Made by a program: the position numbers and the translations under genes. The notes beneath the pieces were generated by a model. The model saw only the letters and a list, made by a program, of their open reading frames with translations. It did not search any database and was not told the origin of the DNA. A DNA stretch of 64,000 nucleotides from CAYLWN01 sp964387625 (lineage in GTDB: Bacteria; Patescibacteriota; Microgenomatia; UBA10105). Shown in pieces: positions 1-9,111 of this stretch. The stretch is taken from positions 1-64,000 of the forward strand of contig CAYLWN010000001.1 of the NCBI GenBank assembly GCA_964387625.1, read 5' to 3'. How positions within the stretch are numbered: the stretch's first letter is position 1; each line of letters opens with the position of its first letter.

Positions 1-1125
1 AATGGCCTGAAAGGCTCGCGGTGTTTTACACGGGCATTAATTATATCTTTCTTTCTGTCGTCTTTGAAAACTATTCCGTCGGTATTGCTTGAACGTAAAC
101 TGCATTTTACCAAATTGGTTATACCACAAATTGTTGAATCAATCACATTTTATTCCGTAGCGATAATTCTAGCCTATTATAAAATTGGGGTAGTCAGTTT
201 TGCCTGGGCAGCTATTTTAAGAGGGATTACAGGCACAGTGACATTGTATTTGATCGCTCCATGGAAACCACAACTGCAAATAAAACCTGCTTCAGCTAAA
301 AAATTATTATCTTTCGGTATTCCATATCAGGCTAATTCATTTTTGGCATTACTGAAAGACGATTTATTAACAGTGTTTTTAGGTAAAATTTTACCCTTTT
401 CAGCTATTGGATATATTGGTTGGGCTAAAAAATGGGCAGAAATTGCCTTAAGACTGATAATGGATAATATCATCAAAGTGACTTTTCCAGCCTATTCCCG
501 GTTACAGGTAAAACCTGAATTATTGACTAAGGCTATTCATAAATCATTAGTGTTTTTATCACTTTTGTCATTTCCGATAGCAGTAGGCATGATGTTTATG
601 ATTCATCCGATAATTGAAGTCATTCCCCGTTATATTAAATGGGAACCGGCTATTTTAAGTTTTTATCTATTTACAATTTCGTCAATTTTAGCCACTCTAT
701 CAAGTCCTTTAATAAATGCTTTGAATGCTTTGGGTAAGGTAAAATATACTTTTATTATGATGTTGATATGGACTGTTTTGACATGGGCTTTGGTGCCATT
801 TATGGTATTTAAATTCGGTTTTAATGGAGTAGCTATGGCTTCAGTTATTATTGGTTTGACTTCATTTATGCCCCTTATGTTTATAAGAAAAATTATACCT
901 ATAATTTTTATATCTCAAATAATAAAACCTTTAATGGCAACAATAGGTATGGTTGTGGTGCTATTTTTAGTCAGAATGATAACTAAATCGTCTCTGGAAC
1001 GAATAATATTAGGTAGCCTGATGGGTTTTGCGACCTACATATTTTTAATATATTTAATGATGGAGCAAGAAATAAAACCCTATATTTTACTGTTATTTCA
1101 CCCAAAAATTGAAAATAAGATTTAA
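1..1125 (+). CDS. Oligosaccharide flippase, Wzx/PST family (5' end outside window)
   Basis: The frame is open from the first base, so the gene begins upstream of the window; the TTG at 64 is internal. The visible part contains the family-typical segment around 'TIPSVLLERK' followed by about nine hydrophobic helices with short basic loops. Members of this MOP-superfamily group flip polyprenyl-linked oligosaccharides across the cytoplasmic membrane. It ends with TAA, and a separate promoter for the next gene follows within 40 bases. It probably exports a glycan made by the glycosyltransferases just downstream. Substrate cannot be read from sequence. Confidence 0.85.
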   Translation, partial: NGLKGSRCFTRALIISFFLSSLKTIPSVLLERKLHFTKLVIPQIVESITFYSVAIILAYYKIGVVSFAWAAILRGITGTVTLYLIAPWKPQLQIKPASAKKLLSFGIPYQANSFLALLKDDLLTVFLGKILPFSAIGYIGWAKKWAEIALRLIMDNIIKVTFPAYSRLQVKPELLTKAIHKSLVFLSLLSFPIAVGMMFMIHPIIEVIPRYIKWEPAILSFYLFTISSILATLSSPLINALNALGKVKYTFIMMLIWTVLTWALVPFMVFKFGFNGVAMASVIIGLTSFMPLMFIRKIIPIIFISQIIKPLMATIGMVVVLFLVRMITKSSLERIILGSLMGFATYIFLIYLMMEQEIKPYILLLFHPKIENKI

Positions 1126-1146
1126 TTTCACAAACTAAGCGGATCT

Positions 1147-1160
1147 TGTTACAATATAAT
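1147..1160 (+). promoter_or_regulatory. Extended -10 promoter for the first GT2 gene
   Basis: TGTTACAAT (1147-1155) overlaps TATAAT (1155-1160), directly upstream of the ATG at 1164. The upstream TTG at 1146 that opens the longest frame lies inside this element, so ATG 1164 is preferred. Transcription would start at or next to the ATG, giving a leaderless message. Confidence 0.6.
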
Positions 1161-1163
1161 GAA

Positions 1164-2075
1164 ATGATATTATCTGCAGTTATCAATACTTGGAACGAAG
1201 AAAAGAATTTACGCAGGGTTTTATCAAGCATAAAAGATTACGTGGATGAAATTGTTATTGTAGATATGGAATCTAAGGATAAAACCTTAGATATTGCCCG
1301 GGAATTTGATGCAAAAATTTGGTCACATCCATACTTATCTTATGTTGAACCAGCCAGAAATTTTGCCATCAATAAAGCACAAGGCCAATGGATTTTACTT
1401 CTGGATGCAGATGAAGAAATGACCAAGGACATGTGTGTAAGATTGGGACGGTTAATTTCCCATGGAGGGTATGATTATTACAGGTTACCACGGAAAAATA
1501 TAATTTTCGGTAAATGGATTTCACATAGCGGTTGGTGGCCGGATTACCAAATAAGATTGTTTAAAAAAGGATCTGTTGTATGGCAAGATGAAATACATTC
1601 AATACCTATCACACAAGGAAAAGGCATTGATTTGCGGGCTGAAGAAAAAAATGCCATCATTCACTACCATTATGAAAATGTTTCTCAGTATTTAGAAAGA
1701 TTAAACCGTTATACCAGCGAAGAAGCCAAAGAGCTTATAAAATCGGGGCACCATTTTGACTGGAAAAATCTTATTCAAAAGCCGATTAGTGAATTTTTAT
1801 CCCGCTTTTTTGTTTGGGAGGGATATAAAGACAGTTTACACGGGCTTGCTCTTTCAATTCTTCAAGCAGTATCTTTTTTTATAGTTCAACTGAAAGTATG
1901 GGAAGCTGATGAAGACTTTCAAGATACAAAATCAATCAATTTATTGGATTCAGTATGGCAATTACTTAATAAGGCAAAAAAGGATTTCAATTATTGGTAT
2001 CATGTCAAAAAAAGCCAACAGGGGATTAAGATGAAAAAATATGTTCACAAATTATTGGCAAAATTTAGATTATGA
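1164..2075 (+). CDS. Family 2 glycosyltransferase, WaaE/KdtX-like
   Basis: GT-A fold enzyme of about 303 residues. The N-terminus has the NTWNEE nucleotide-binding motif, followed by VDMESKD near residue 34 and the metal-binding DADEE near residues 81-85. This resembles the WaaE/KdtX group that adds a sugar to core or surface oligosaccharides from a nucleotide-sugar donor. The C-terminal third has an amphipathic/hydrophobic stretch typical of membrane-associated members. ATG 1164 was chosen over TTG 1146 because a -10 element covers the TTG. The stop overlaps the next start as ATGA, so the two are likely co-translated. Acceptor and sugar are unknown. Confidence 0.85.
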   Translation: MILSAVINTWNEEKNLRRVLSSIKDYVDEIVIVDMESKDKTLDIAREFDAKIWSHPYLSYVEPARNFAINKAQGQWILLLDADEEMTKDMCVRLGRLISHGGYDYYRLPRKNIIFGKWISHSGWWPDYQIRLFKKGSVVWQDEIHSIPITQGKGIDLRAEEKNAIIHYHYENVSQYLERLNRYTSEEAKELIKSGHHFDWKNLIQKPISEFLSRFFVWEGYKDSLHGLALSILQAVSFFIVQLKVWEADEDFQDTKSINLLDSVWQLLNKAKKDFNYWYHVKKSQQGIKMKKYVHKLLAKFRL

Positions 2076-2746
2076 AAAAAAGATTCGTGGTAATATTAAT
2101 ATTTCTATCAATATTGTTAATTGCAAATCTGATATGGTTGGATTTGCAAATTATTAATCTTGGTGTAAAACAAGAAACAATAAATAATTCAATTTCTAAA
2201 CCCGATAACTTATTAAATATTATTCCTGATACGGATTCTTCAAGATCCGGTTTAACTTCAGAGGATTTTTCATTGATTACCTCCTATATAAAAGAAGCGA
2301 CCGCGTCTATGTCAAAAGAAATTATTGATTTGAAACAAAACCAAAAATTTAACAGTTTTTCTAAAACAGATAATATAAATACGGTAAAAGAATATTATTT
2401 GCCTTTAGGAACGGGATCGACAAGTGGTGCTGATTGGACTGATATTTCTGGAGCAGAAAGCAGTTTAGTTCCATCAAACTATGGCAAAATCAAGGAAATG
2501 TATTTCGAAGCCTCTGTCAGATTACCGACAGGCGATGGACGGGTTTATGCCAGATTGAAAAATGTTACAGACAATGTAGGCTTAATTGAAAGCGAGATTT
2601 TTAGAGACGGAACGCAAACCGGTTTAGTTTCATCTGTTAAAATTCCTGTGCCGAATACAACCAAGCTTTATCGGGTGCAAATGAAATCAACTTTGGGAGC
2701 TTTGTCAGTACTGGACAGTGCCAGGATCAAAATCTTTGTTGAATAA
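2072..2746 (+). CDS. Membrane-anchored hypothetical protein in glycan operon
   Basis: 224 residues, not recognised as a named family. Residues about 5-25 form one hydrophobic helix preceded by MKKR, consistent with a signal anchor and the rest outside the membrane. Residues 30-110 are polar and low in structure; residues about 115-224 alternate hydrophobic and polar residues and contain Gly/Thr/Ser-rich turns, consistent with a beta-sandwich such as a carbohydrate-binding or pilin-like domain. It overlaps the upstream GT2 stop as ATGA and lies 2 bases before another GT2, so it belongs to the same operon. It may be a glycan acceptor or a periplasmic accessory protein, but that is a guess. Confidence 0.6.
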   Translation: MKKRFVVILIFLSILLIANLIWLDLQIINLGVKQETINNSISKPDNLLNIIPDTDSSRSGLTSEDFSLITSYIKEATASMSKEIIDLKQNQKFNSFSKTDNINTVKEYYLPLGTGSTSGADWTDISGAESSLVPSNYGKIKEMYFEASVRLPTGDGRVYARLKNVTDNVGLIESEIFRDGTQTGLVSSVKIPVPNTTKLYRVQMKSTLGALSVLDSARIKIFVE

Positions 2747-2748
2747 TC

Positions 2749-3654
2749 ATGATTAAAATATCTTCTGTTATCCTAAATTACAATGGTGGTAAAGATACCT
2801 TAGAGTGTTTGTCATCATTAATTTCTCAAACAGGAAAAAATTTTAATCATGAATTAATAGTAGTTGATAATGCTTCAAGTGATTCATCCGTTGAATTAAT
2901 TGAAAAAAAATATCCCCAAATTCAAGTAATTAAAAATAAAACCAATTTAGGATATGCACAGGGAAATAATATCGGTATTTTAAAAGCTTTAACTAATGGA
3001 GCTGATTATGTTTTTATACTCAATAACGATACGAAATCCGATTCAAAATGTTTACAACATCTACTCAATTTTTCGCTAACCCACAAAACAGCGGGAATAA
3101 TAAGCCCAAAAATTTATTTTTATCCGGGATTTGAAACACATACAGAGCTTTATAAAAACACTGATATAGGTAAAATTTTGTGGTATGCCGGAGGTAAAAT
3201 TGACTGGAACAATATGTTGGTATCACATAGAGGTATTGATGAAGTAGATAAAGGTCAATATGATGAAGCGCAAAAAACGCCTTTCATATCAGGGTGTGCT
3301 ATGTTTATCAAACGTGAAGTTTTGGAATCTGTTGGATTATTTGACAGTAAACTGTTTTTATATTTTGAAGATTTAGATTTATGCCAAAGGGCTAAGAAAA
3401 AAGGTTATGAAGCTTGGTATATACCGCAGGCAGTTATCTGGCATAAAAATGCCAATTCATCAGGAGGATCAGGATCAAAACTGCAGGTTTATTATCAAAC
3501 CAGAAACAGAATGTTTATAGGCATGCGTTATGCATCGTTAAGAACCAAGTTTGCTTTATTTAAAGAAGCTGGTAAGGTAATTTTTACCGGTAACGAGATT
3601 CAAAAAAAGGGAGTTATAGATTTTTTGAGAAATAATTATGGACAAAAAAATTGA
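2749..3654 (+). CDS. Family 2 glycosyltransferase, rhamnosyltransferase-like (WbbL type)
   Basis: 301 residues with the GT2 WbbL-type pattern: ILNYNGG near residue 9, VDNASSD at 39-45, NNDT at 92-95 and the base-containing EDLDLCQR at 207-214. Relatives transfer rhamnose or a similar deoxysugar to lipid-linked acceptors on the cytoplasmic face. There is no membrane helix, as expected. The start ATG lies 2 bases after the previous stop, and the gene end overlaps the next start by 17 bases, so the genes are translationally coupled. The sugar transferred cannot be determined from sequence. Confidence 0.85.
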   Translation: MIKISSVILNYNGGKDTLECLSSLISQTGKNFNHELIVVDNASSDSSVELIEKKYPQIQVIKNKTNLGYAQGNNIGILKALTNGADYVFILNNDTKSDSKCLQHLLNFSLTHKTAGIISPKIYFYPGFETHTELYKNTDIGKILWYAGGKIDWNNMLVSHRGIDEVDKGQYDEAQKTPFISGCAMFIKREVLESVGLFDSKLFLYFEDLDLCQRAKKKGYEAWYIPQAVIWHKNANSSGGSGSKLQVYYQTRNRMFIGMRYASLRTKFALFKEAGKVIFTGNEIQKKGVIDFLRNNYGQKN

Positions 3655-4396
3655 TTTATCAGTTATCATAATAACAAAAAATGAAGCTGAAAATATCGGA
3701 GATTGTATAAAAAGCGTAAAACAGCTTGAGCCTCAAGAGATTTTAGTTATTGATGATAATTCGTCTGATGAAACGAGAGAAATTGCCTTAAAACAAAACG
3801 TTAAAATATGTCTTTATCAAAAAAAAGATTTTGCAGATATTAGAAACTATGGAGCAAAACAAGCAAACTGCAAATGGATTTTATACATAGATGCGGATGA
3901 ACGATTGACACCGGAAATTGTAATTAATATAAAAGACGCAATACAAAATGACAGTTTTTCTGCATATAAAATTTGTAGATTAAATTATTATTTGGGTAAA
4001 AAATGGCCGAGAGTTGAATATTTAGAAAGATTAATGCAAAAAAGTAAACTAAATTATTGGTTTGGGCAAGTGCATGAAACACCAAATATTTCTGGGAAAA
4101 TTGGAACAATTTCAGGACAAATAGAACATTTTACTCACAAATCCATAACAGAAATGGTTGCCAATACAATTATTTGGTCAAAAATTGAAGCAAATTTAAG
4201 ATTTCAAGCAAAGCATCCTAAAATAAGTTGGTGGAGAATTCCTAGGGTGATGATACCTGTATTTTGGGAATATTATCTAAACCAGGGCGGATGGAAAGTT
4301 GGCACAGTGGGGTTGATTGAAAGCATATATCAGGCGTTTAGTATTTTTATTACTTATGCCAGGCTTTGGGAAATGCAACAAAATCAAAATAATTAA
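3638..4396 (+). CDS. Family 2 glycosyltransferase, WaaE-like
   Basis: 252 residues with GT2 motifs TKNEAENI (13-20), VIDDNSSD (37-44) and the metal-binding DADER (85-89). It resembles the first GT2 of this operon (1164-2075) in layout, including W- and Y-rich C-terminal segments, so the two are probably related enzymes acting on successive positions of one oligosaccharide. It overlaps the preceding GT2 by 17 bases. Specificity is unknown. Confidence 0.84.
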   Translation: MDKKIDLSVIIITKNEAENIGDCIKSVKQLEPQEILVIDDNSSDETREIALKQNVKICLYQKKDFADIRNYGAKQANCKWILYIDADERLTPEIVINIKDAIQNDSFSAYKICRLNYYLGKKWPRVEYLERLMQKSKLNYWFGQVHETPNISGKIGTISGQIEHFTHKSITEMVANTIIWSKIEANLRFQAKHPKISWWRIPRVMIPVFWEYYLNQGGWKVGTVGLIESIYQAFSIFITYARLWEMQQNQNN

Positions 4397-4410
4397 TTTG
4401 TAATATTTTT

Positions 4411-5460
4411 ATGAAAATAGGTATTTACGATCCATATTTACACATATTAGGTGGAGCAGAGCGTTATATATTGACTATTGCATTAATTTTAGGTAAAAAT
4501 AACGAAATTATTTTATTTGGTGAAAACAAATCAATTATAAAAATTGCTCATCGTAAATTTGGGTTTAAAATGCCTGAAATTACTATGTTTCCCTGGTCTG
4601 ACAAAAGGAATGAAAGAAACCGTAAATTAAAGCAATTGGATTTATTTTTATACGTGACTGATGGCAGTATTTTTTGGTCTCCTGCAAAATTCAACATATT
4701 GTTAATTCAATCTCCTTTACATATTCCAAAGAACAACATTTTGAATAATATAAAATTAATTAAATGGCAAAAAATTTTATGTTACTCAAAATTTATGGCA
4801 GAAATTATTCAAAAAAGATTGCATAAATCAGCTGAGACTCTTTTTGTACCGGTTGAGAAAATTAATATAATAAATCAAGTAAAACAGAATCAAATTGTTT
4901 CTGTAGGCAGATTTTTTCCGCACATACATAATAAAAAACAATTAGAAATGGTTAATATCTTCAGGGAAATGGTCGAAAATGGCACAAAAAATACCAAATT
5001 AATACTTGTTGGTTCAATAGATCCGGGCGGAGAAAATTATTTTGCTGAAGTTAAACGGGCTGCTTACGGATTACCGATTGAAATTATCACCAATGCTCCA
5101 TATAAACAACTTTTCCAAATTTATTCCTCAGCTTCCATATATTGGCATGCTGCCGGATATGATGAGGATTTAACTTTAAATCCTGAAAAAGCAGAGCACT
5201 TCGGAGTATCAACAGTCGAAGCGATGATGCATGGATGTGTGCCGATTGTTTTTGCCGGTGGAGGACAATTGGAAATTGTTCAACATGAAATAAACGGTTT
5301 TTTATGGAAAGAAATACATGAATTGATCGAATATACGGAATTTTTATTAACTAATGAAAATTACTGGCAAGAAATATCTAAGCAGGCAATAAAAGCCGCA
5401 CATTATTATACTTTGGATAAATTTAGTGAAAAATTAAAAGAAATAATTAAAATTGAATAA
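4411..5460 (+). CDS. GT4 family glycosyltransferase
   Basis: 349 residues with a GT-B fold. The N-terminal loop is GGAERYI (14-20), which binds acceptor and phosphate in GT4 enzymes. The C-terminal donor site has the E-x7-E pattern, E262 to E270 in EHFGVSTVE, followed by a glycine-rich GGGQLE segment. Such retaining enzymes use nucleotide-activated hexoses. It lies 14 bases after the previous GT2 in the same orientation. Sugar and acceptor are not deducible. Confidence 0.84.
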   Translation: MKIGIYDPYLHILGGAERYILTIALILGKNNEIILFGENKSIIKIAHRKFGFKMPEITMFPWSDKRNERNRKLKQLDLFLYVTDGSIFWSPAKFNILLIQSPLHIPKNNILNNIKLIKWQKILCYSKFMAEIIQKRLHKSAETLFVPVEKINIINQVKQNQIVSVGRFFPHIHNKKQLEMVNIFREMVENGTKNTKLILVGSIDPGGENYFAEVKRAAYGLPIEIITNAPYKQLFQIYSSASIYWHAAGYDEDLTLNPEKAEHFGVSTVEAMMHGCVPIVFAGGGQLEIVQHEINGFLWKEIHELIEYTEFLLTNENYWQEISKQAIKAAHYYTLDKFSEKLKEIIKIE

Positions 5461-5510
5461 TATTTTTAAATCAATTACATAACTGTTTACCACAAAATAA
5501 TTATATAGAA

Positions 5511-7781
5511 ATGAACATCATCAAAAGAATTAGTTATATCTTTTTTTTATTTTTAATTGTTGGCATTTTTTTTGCCCCTTTTTTAATCAGCGGTAAGATA
5601 CCTATTCCGGCAGATGCTTTGGTTGGTATGTATCATCCATTTAGGGATGAAATGGCGAAAGACTATTCCAATGGCTATCCGTTTAAAAACCCTTTAATTA
5701 CGGATCCCATAAGACAGCAGTATCCATACAGATTTTTAGCCTTAAATCAAATTAAACAAGGTATTTGGCCCAAGTGGAATCCCTATGTATTTGCCGGAAC
5801 ACCTCTTTTGGCAAATATTCAAACAGCCGTATTTTACCCTTTGAACTTAATTTACATATTTATTAATTATGCATCCGCTTGGTCAATGCAAATATTTTTA
5901 CAATCCTTATTAGCAGCAATTTTTATGTTTGTTTATTTAAAATCGTTAAAATTATCCGATATAGCTGTTTTTTTCGGATCAGTAGCATGGATTTTTTCAG
6001 GATTTATGGTGGCTTGGATGGAATGGAATACTCTTTGTCAGGCAGCCTTATGGTTACCTTTGATTTTATTGGCCAAAGACAAATTAATTAATAAATTCTC
6101 TTTATACTGGACAATAATTCTGATATTTAGTGAGGTATCTGTTTTTTTAGCAGGACATTTACAAACCGCTTTATATGTATTAGTTTTTACGACTATTTAT
6201 TTATTAGTAAGAATAGCGCAACATTCGAAAGGTAGTCGGAAATTTATTTTCAGAAAAGTTAGTTTATTTATTTTGACAGGAATAACAGTTAGTGTAATTT
6301 CTTCTATACAATTAGTTCCGGCATTTAAATTTATATTAACCTCTTATAGAGATTTTGATTTATCCAATTGGCAAAGACTTGATTGGTTTATTCCCTGGCA
6401 GAATTTAATACAATTTATTGTTCCTGATTTTTTTGGCAATCCGGTAACCGGAAATTATTGGGGAATTTGGAATTATGGTGAATTTGTAGGCTATATTGGA
6501 CTAATGCCATTTATTCTTGCTGCATTTGCATTGATTTATAGGCGGGATAAAAAAATATTATTTTTCGGTTCTATGTTGTTTATTTGTTTATTTATTGGTC
6601 TGCCGACGTTTTTTGGTCAAATTCCTTACAGGATGAAAATTCCTTTTATACAAACCGTGCAACCCTCAAGAATTATGGTGTTGATAGATTTTTGTTTAGC
6701 GATATTAGCTGCTTTGGGATTGGATTATCTCATGAAAGAAAAAAAAGCTTTGAATATTAATCAAATATTGTCAGTTACGGCAATTTTTATTCTAATATTT
6801 ATTATTCTATGGGGATTAATATTATTTCCTAATATTTTTAATTTTTCTTTGGAAATTATTACCGGTTTACAAATATCTAAAAGAAACCTAATATTCCCAA
6901 CGGGGTTATTGTTTATTTTTAGTTTCTTGATATTGAGCATTAAATACATAGACAGCAAAAAATTAATTAATATAGTAATTAGTTTAGTGGTAATTATTTC
7001 AACATTAGACTTATTAAGATTTGGGCAAAAATTTACACCATTTTCATCTAAAAATTTACTTTACCCTGAAACTCAAACTACGAATTTCTTAAAAAACAAT
7101 CTAGAATTTTGGCGTTTCATGACTATGGATAGATCAATAATGCCTCCAAACATTTCAATTATGTATAAATTACCGAGCGTTGATGGTTATGATCCAATTT
7201 ATTTAAAAAACTATGCGCAAATTGTTGCATCTTGGTCCAGAAATTTACCAGATTTCAAGCCAGCCAGTTTTAATCGGATTTTAACACCGCAAAATATTGA
7301 TAATTTGTGGACAGATTTGTTAGGAGTAAAATATATTTTATCTTTTAATGATGAAAACAATCCGAAATTAAAACAGGTTTATACTCAAGGTAGAACTAAA
7401 ATTTACCAAAACTTAAATGTATACCCCAGAGCTTTTTTGGTTGAGGAAATAATAAATGTAACAACAGAACAGGAAATATTAAGTCGCATGTATGCTGATT
7501 CGAAATTGTTATTAAAAGTTGCATATTCGACAAAAGATTTAAAAGTGAAAACAATGAGGTTGGAAAATACGGAAAATGCTAAAATCAAATCTTATTCAGA
7601 AAACAAAATTTCTATTAACGTATCGACCAAATATGACAGGTTGCTGATATTAACGGATGTTTATTTTCCTGAATGGAAAGTATTTATTAATAATAAAGAG
7701 TCAGAGATATTTCCGGTTGATTTTAACTTACAAGGCGTAATAGTGCCAAGCGGCGAATCTTTAGTAGAATTTAAAATATAA
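5511..7781 (+). CDS. YfhO-family GT-C membrane protein, short C-terminus
   Basis: 756 residues with about a dozen membrane helices. The first extracytoplasmic loop holds PADALVGMYHPF and DPIRQQYPYR, and GTPLLANIQ follows; these are typical of YfhO (PF09586-type) GT-C proteins, which modify surface polymers such as lipoteichoic acid with sugars from lipid-phosphate donors. The C-terminal extracytoplasmic part has the familiar FPEWKVFINN segment. The protein stops just after 'SGESLVEFKI', without the last membrane helix seen in related proteins, and the codons after the TAA read NYPVTFKFV (see findings). It is the last gene of the plus-strand operon. The promoter was not identified with confidence. 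Confidence 0.8.
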   Translation: MNIIKRISYIFFLFLIVGIFFAPFLISGKIPIPADALVGMYHPFRDEMAKDYSNGYPFKNPLITDPIRQQYPYRFLALNQIKQGIWPKWNPYVFAGTPLLANIQTAVFYPLNLIYIFINYASAWSMQIFLQSLLAAIFMFVYLKSLKLSDIAVFFGSVAWIFSGFMVAWMEWNTLCQAALWLPLILLAKDKLINKFSLYWTIILIFSEVSVFLAGHLQTALYVLVFTTIYLLVRIAQHSKGSRKFIFRKVSLFILTGITVSVISSIQLVPAFKFILTSYRDFDLSNWQRLDWFIPWQNLIQFIVPDFFGNPVTGNYWGIWNYGEFVGYIGLMPFILAAFALIYRRDKKILFFGSMLFICLFIGLPTFFGQIPYRMKIPFIQTVQPSRIMVLIDFCLAILAALGLDYLMKEKKALNINQILSVTAIFILIFIILWGLILFPNIFNFSLEIITGLQISKRNLIFPTGLLFIFSFLILSIKYIDSKKLINIVISLVVIISTLDLLRFGQKFTPFSSKNLLYPETQTTNFLKNNLEFWRFMTMDRSIMPPNISIMYKLPSVDGYDPIYLKNYAQIVASWSRNLPDFKPASFNRILTPQNIDNLWTDLLGVKYILSFNDENNPKLKQVYTQGRTKIYQNLNVYPRAFLVEEIINVTTEQEILSRMYADSKLLLKVAYSTKDLKVKTMRLENTENAKIKSYSENKISINVSTKYDRLLILTDVYFPEWKVFINNKESEIFPVDFNLQGVIVPSGESLVEFKI

Positions 7782-7829
7782 AATTATCCGGTTACCTTTA
7801 AATTTGTCTAAAAAAAAATAGATAATTTT
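7780..7829. terminator. Possible bidirectional terminator between convergent genes
   Basis: A 9-bp perfect inverted repeat, AAAATTATC (7780-7788) and GATAATTTT (7821-7829), encloses an A-run and spans most of the gap between the convergent YfhO and Rpf-like genes. The stem is AT-only apart from one pair and the loop is 32 nt, so function as a terminator is uncertain. Confidence 0.25.
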
Positions 7830-7844
7830 ACATGTCCAGAAATT

Positions 7845-8429
7845 TTATTTTCCGCAATTTGGCCAAGCTCCTGCGCCTTGTGTAGCCATTCTAAAAGCTG
7901 CAGTTTTTATTGCTTCTTCCGGATTAAATCTTAAGTCAGGATCAGTATTTAAGTTCATTGATGTTCGTGTTGATATCCAGGTATTTTTTGTAAATTGATA
8001 TAAACCGGCATAGGAACCATTTATTGCCTCTGGTTTTAACTTGGATTCACAATAGGCAATCTTTTTCAATAAATCCTTATCGATGCTTTCTTTATTTGCA
8101 TATTTGACAAACCATTCATCCAATTGACTGACAGAAATAGGGGATGCAGAAGGCTTAGGTGTTTGACTAGGTTTTGGTGTAGATTTTGCGGTGGGTGTAG
8201 TTTTGGGTTTAATAGTTGGACTTGTTGTAGGAGTTAAAACAACCGATGGTATAATTGAAGGAGATGGAGTTAAATTTGGGGTAGGCAATGCGATATCAGT
8301 TTTTGTTCCCAATACAGTTTTATTTGTAAAAAAAGCTAGTGCTTTGGGGATCATTGATGACCAGAAAAAAAAAGAAATTATAGCCATCAGAAAACCCGCA
8401 ATTGCGGACTTATTGATAATATTTTTCAT
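7845..8429 (-). CDS. Secreted Rpf-like/lytic transglycosylase-like muralytic protein
   Basis: 194 residues. Residues about 8-28 form a membrane or signal helix. Residues about 45-100 are a Pro/Thr/Ser/Lys linker of the kind that crosses cell walls. The C-terminal 85 residues form a lysozyme-like domain with the catalytic-Glu motif YCESKL (Glu about 128), YAGLYQFTKNTW and a final GAWPNCGK, close to resuscitation-promoting-factor and transglycosylase domains. It probably cleaves peptidoglycan glycan strands outside the cell. Start ATG at 8429 is preferred because the upstream TTG at 8450 is part of a TTGTATAAT promoter element. It is divergent from the zinc-ribbon gene. Confidence 0.82.
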   Translation of the reverse strand: MKNIINKSAIAGFLMAIISFFFWSSMIPKALAFFTNKTVLGTKTDIALPTPNLTPSPSIIPSVVLTPTTSPTIKPKTTPTAKSTPKPSQTPKPSASPISVSQLDEWFVKYANKESIDKDLLKKIAYCESKLKPEAINGSYAGLYQFTKNTWISTRTSMNLNTDPDLRFNPEEAIKTAAFRMATQGAGAWPNCGK

Positions 8430-8441
8430 TATTATGGTGAC

Positions 8442-8450
8442 ATTATACAA
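8442..8450 (-). promoter_or_regulatory. -10 promoter element for the Rpf-like gene
   Basis: Read on the minus strand, TTG then TATAAT occupies 8450 down to 8442, and ATG follows 12 nt later at 8429. A weak TTAGTA lies 17 nt upstream at the -35 position. Confidence 0.5.
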
Positions 8451-8588
8451 TAAAATAACATATTTACTAACAGAATAGATAAAACCAAGATTGATAAGAT
8501 TAGTTAACTTTTTAAAAAAAATTTTAAACTGTAAATATTTTTATAAACAAATAATTAAACTTAAAAGAGATATTTATAAATAATAAAA

Positions 8589-8597
8589 TGTTACAAT
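8589..8597 (+). promoter_or_regulatory. Extended -10 promoter for the zinc-ribbon gene
   Basis: TGTTACAAT ends 7 nt before the ATG at 8605, so the message would start at or beside the start codon. No Shine-Dalgarno sequence is present, which fits a leaderless message. Confidence 0.6.
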
Positions 8598-8604
8598 AAA
8601 TATT

Positions 8605-9042
8605 ATGGATCAAAATATTATAAAATGTTCTCATTGTCAGAAATCAAATCTGATAACCGATAATTACTGTATTAATTGCGGAATGCTATTAAGGCCTTCA
8701 TTAATTAACGAATCACAAAAATGTCCATTTTGTGCAAACATTATCAAACCGGAAGATATTTTTTGTCCTTATTGCGGAAAAAAAATTAGACAAAAAATAT
8801 TGTCATCATCAATTTGGAGACAAATATATATCTATTCTTTAAGTTTTCTTTTACCGCCTTTAGGTTTATGGCCAGCATTTAAATACTTACGTGCTTCAGA
8901 TAAAAAACTTAAGGCGATTGGATTTGTTGCCGTGTTATTAACTTTTATTTCAATAATGATTGCAGCTGTATTTGCGATAAATATTATGAATCAGGTAAAT
9001 GATGAAGTTTCAAAACAAATGCAAAATCTGCTGCAGTTTTAA
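8605..9042 (+). CDS. Double zinc-ribbon membrane protein
   Basis: 145 residues. Two zinc ribbons occupy the N-terminus: cysteines 8, 11, 22 and 25, then 40, 43, 54 and 57, in CxxC pairs. Two hydrophobic segments follow (about 75-92 and 98-125), so the ribbons probably sit in the cytoplasm on a membrane base. Such modules are common in small regulatory or assembly proteins, but no enzymatic motif is present. It precedes mltG by 69 bases in the same direction. The function is not known; a role connected with cell-wall synthesis is suggested only by position. Confidence 0.75.
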   Translation: MDQNIIKCSHCQKSNLITDNYCINCGMLLRPSLINESQKCPFCANIIKPEDIFCPYCGKKIRQKILSSSIWRQIYIYSLSFLLPPLGLWPAFKYLRASDKKLKAIGFVAVLLTFISIMIAAVFAINIMNQVNDEVSKQMQNLLQF

Positions 9043-9111
9043 TTATATATTTCTCTATATAATCCGGTCATTATTATATTTCTAGAAAATTTTACCAATC
9101 AATAACAGAAT

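Noticed and set aside
1146..1163. TTG 1146 as start of the first GT2
   Set aside because: The codon lies inside a TGTTACAAT/TATAAT promoter, and the ATG at 1164 gives the usual GT2 N-terminus.
8191..8478. Plus-strand open frame of 95 codons rich in Gly and Val
   Set aside because: It is the antisense of the Pro/Thr-rich linker of the Rpf-like gene; low-complexity coding text gives such shadows, and no ribosome site is present.
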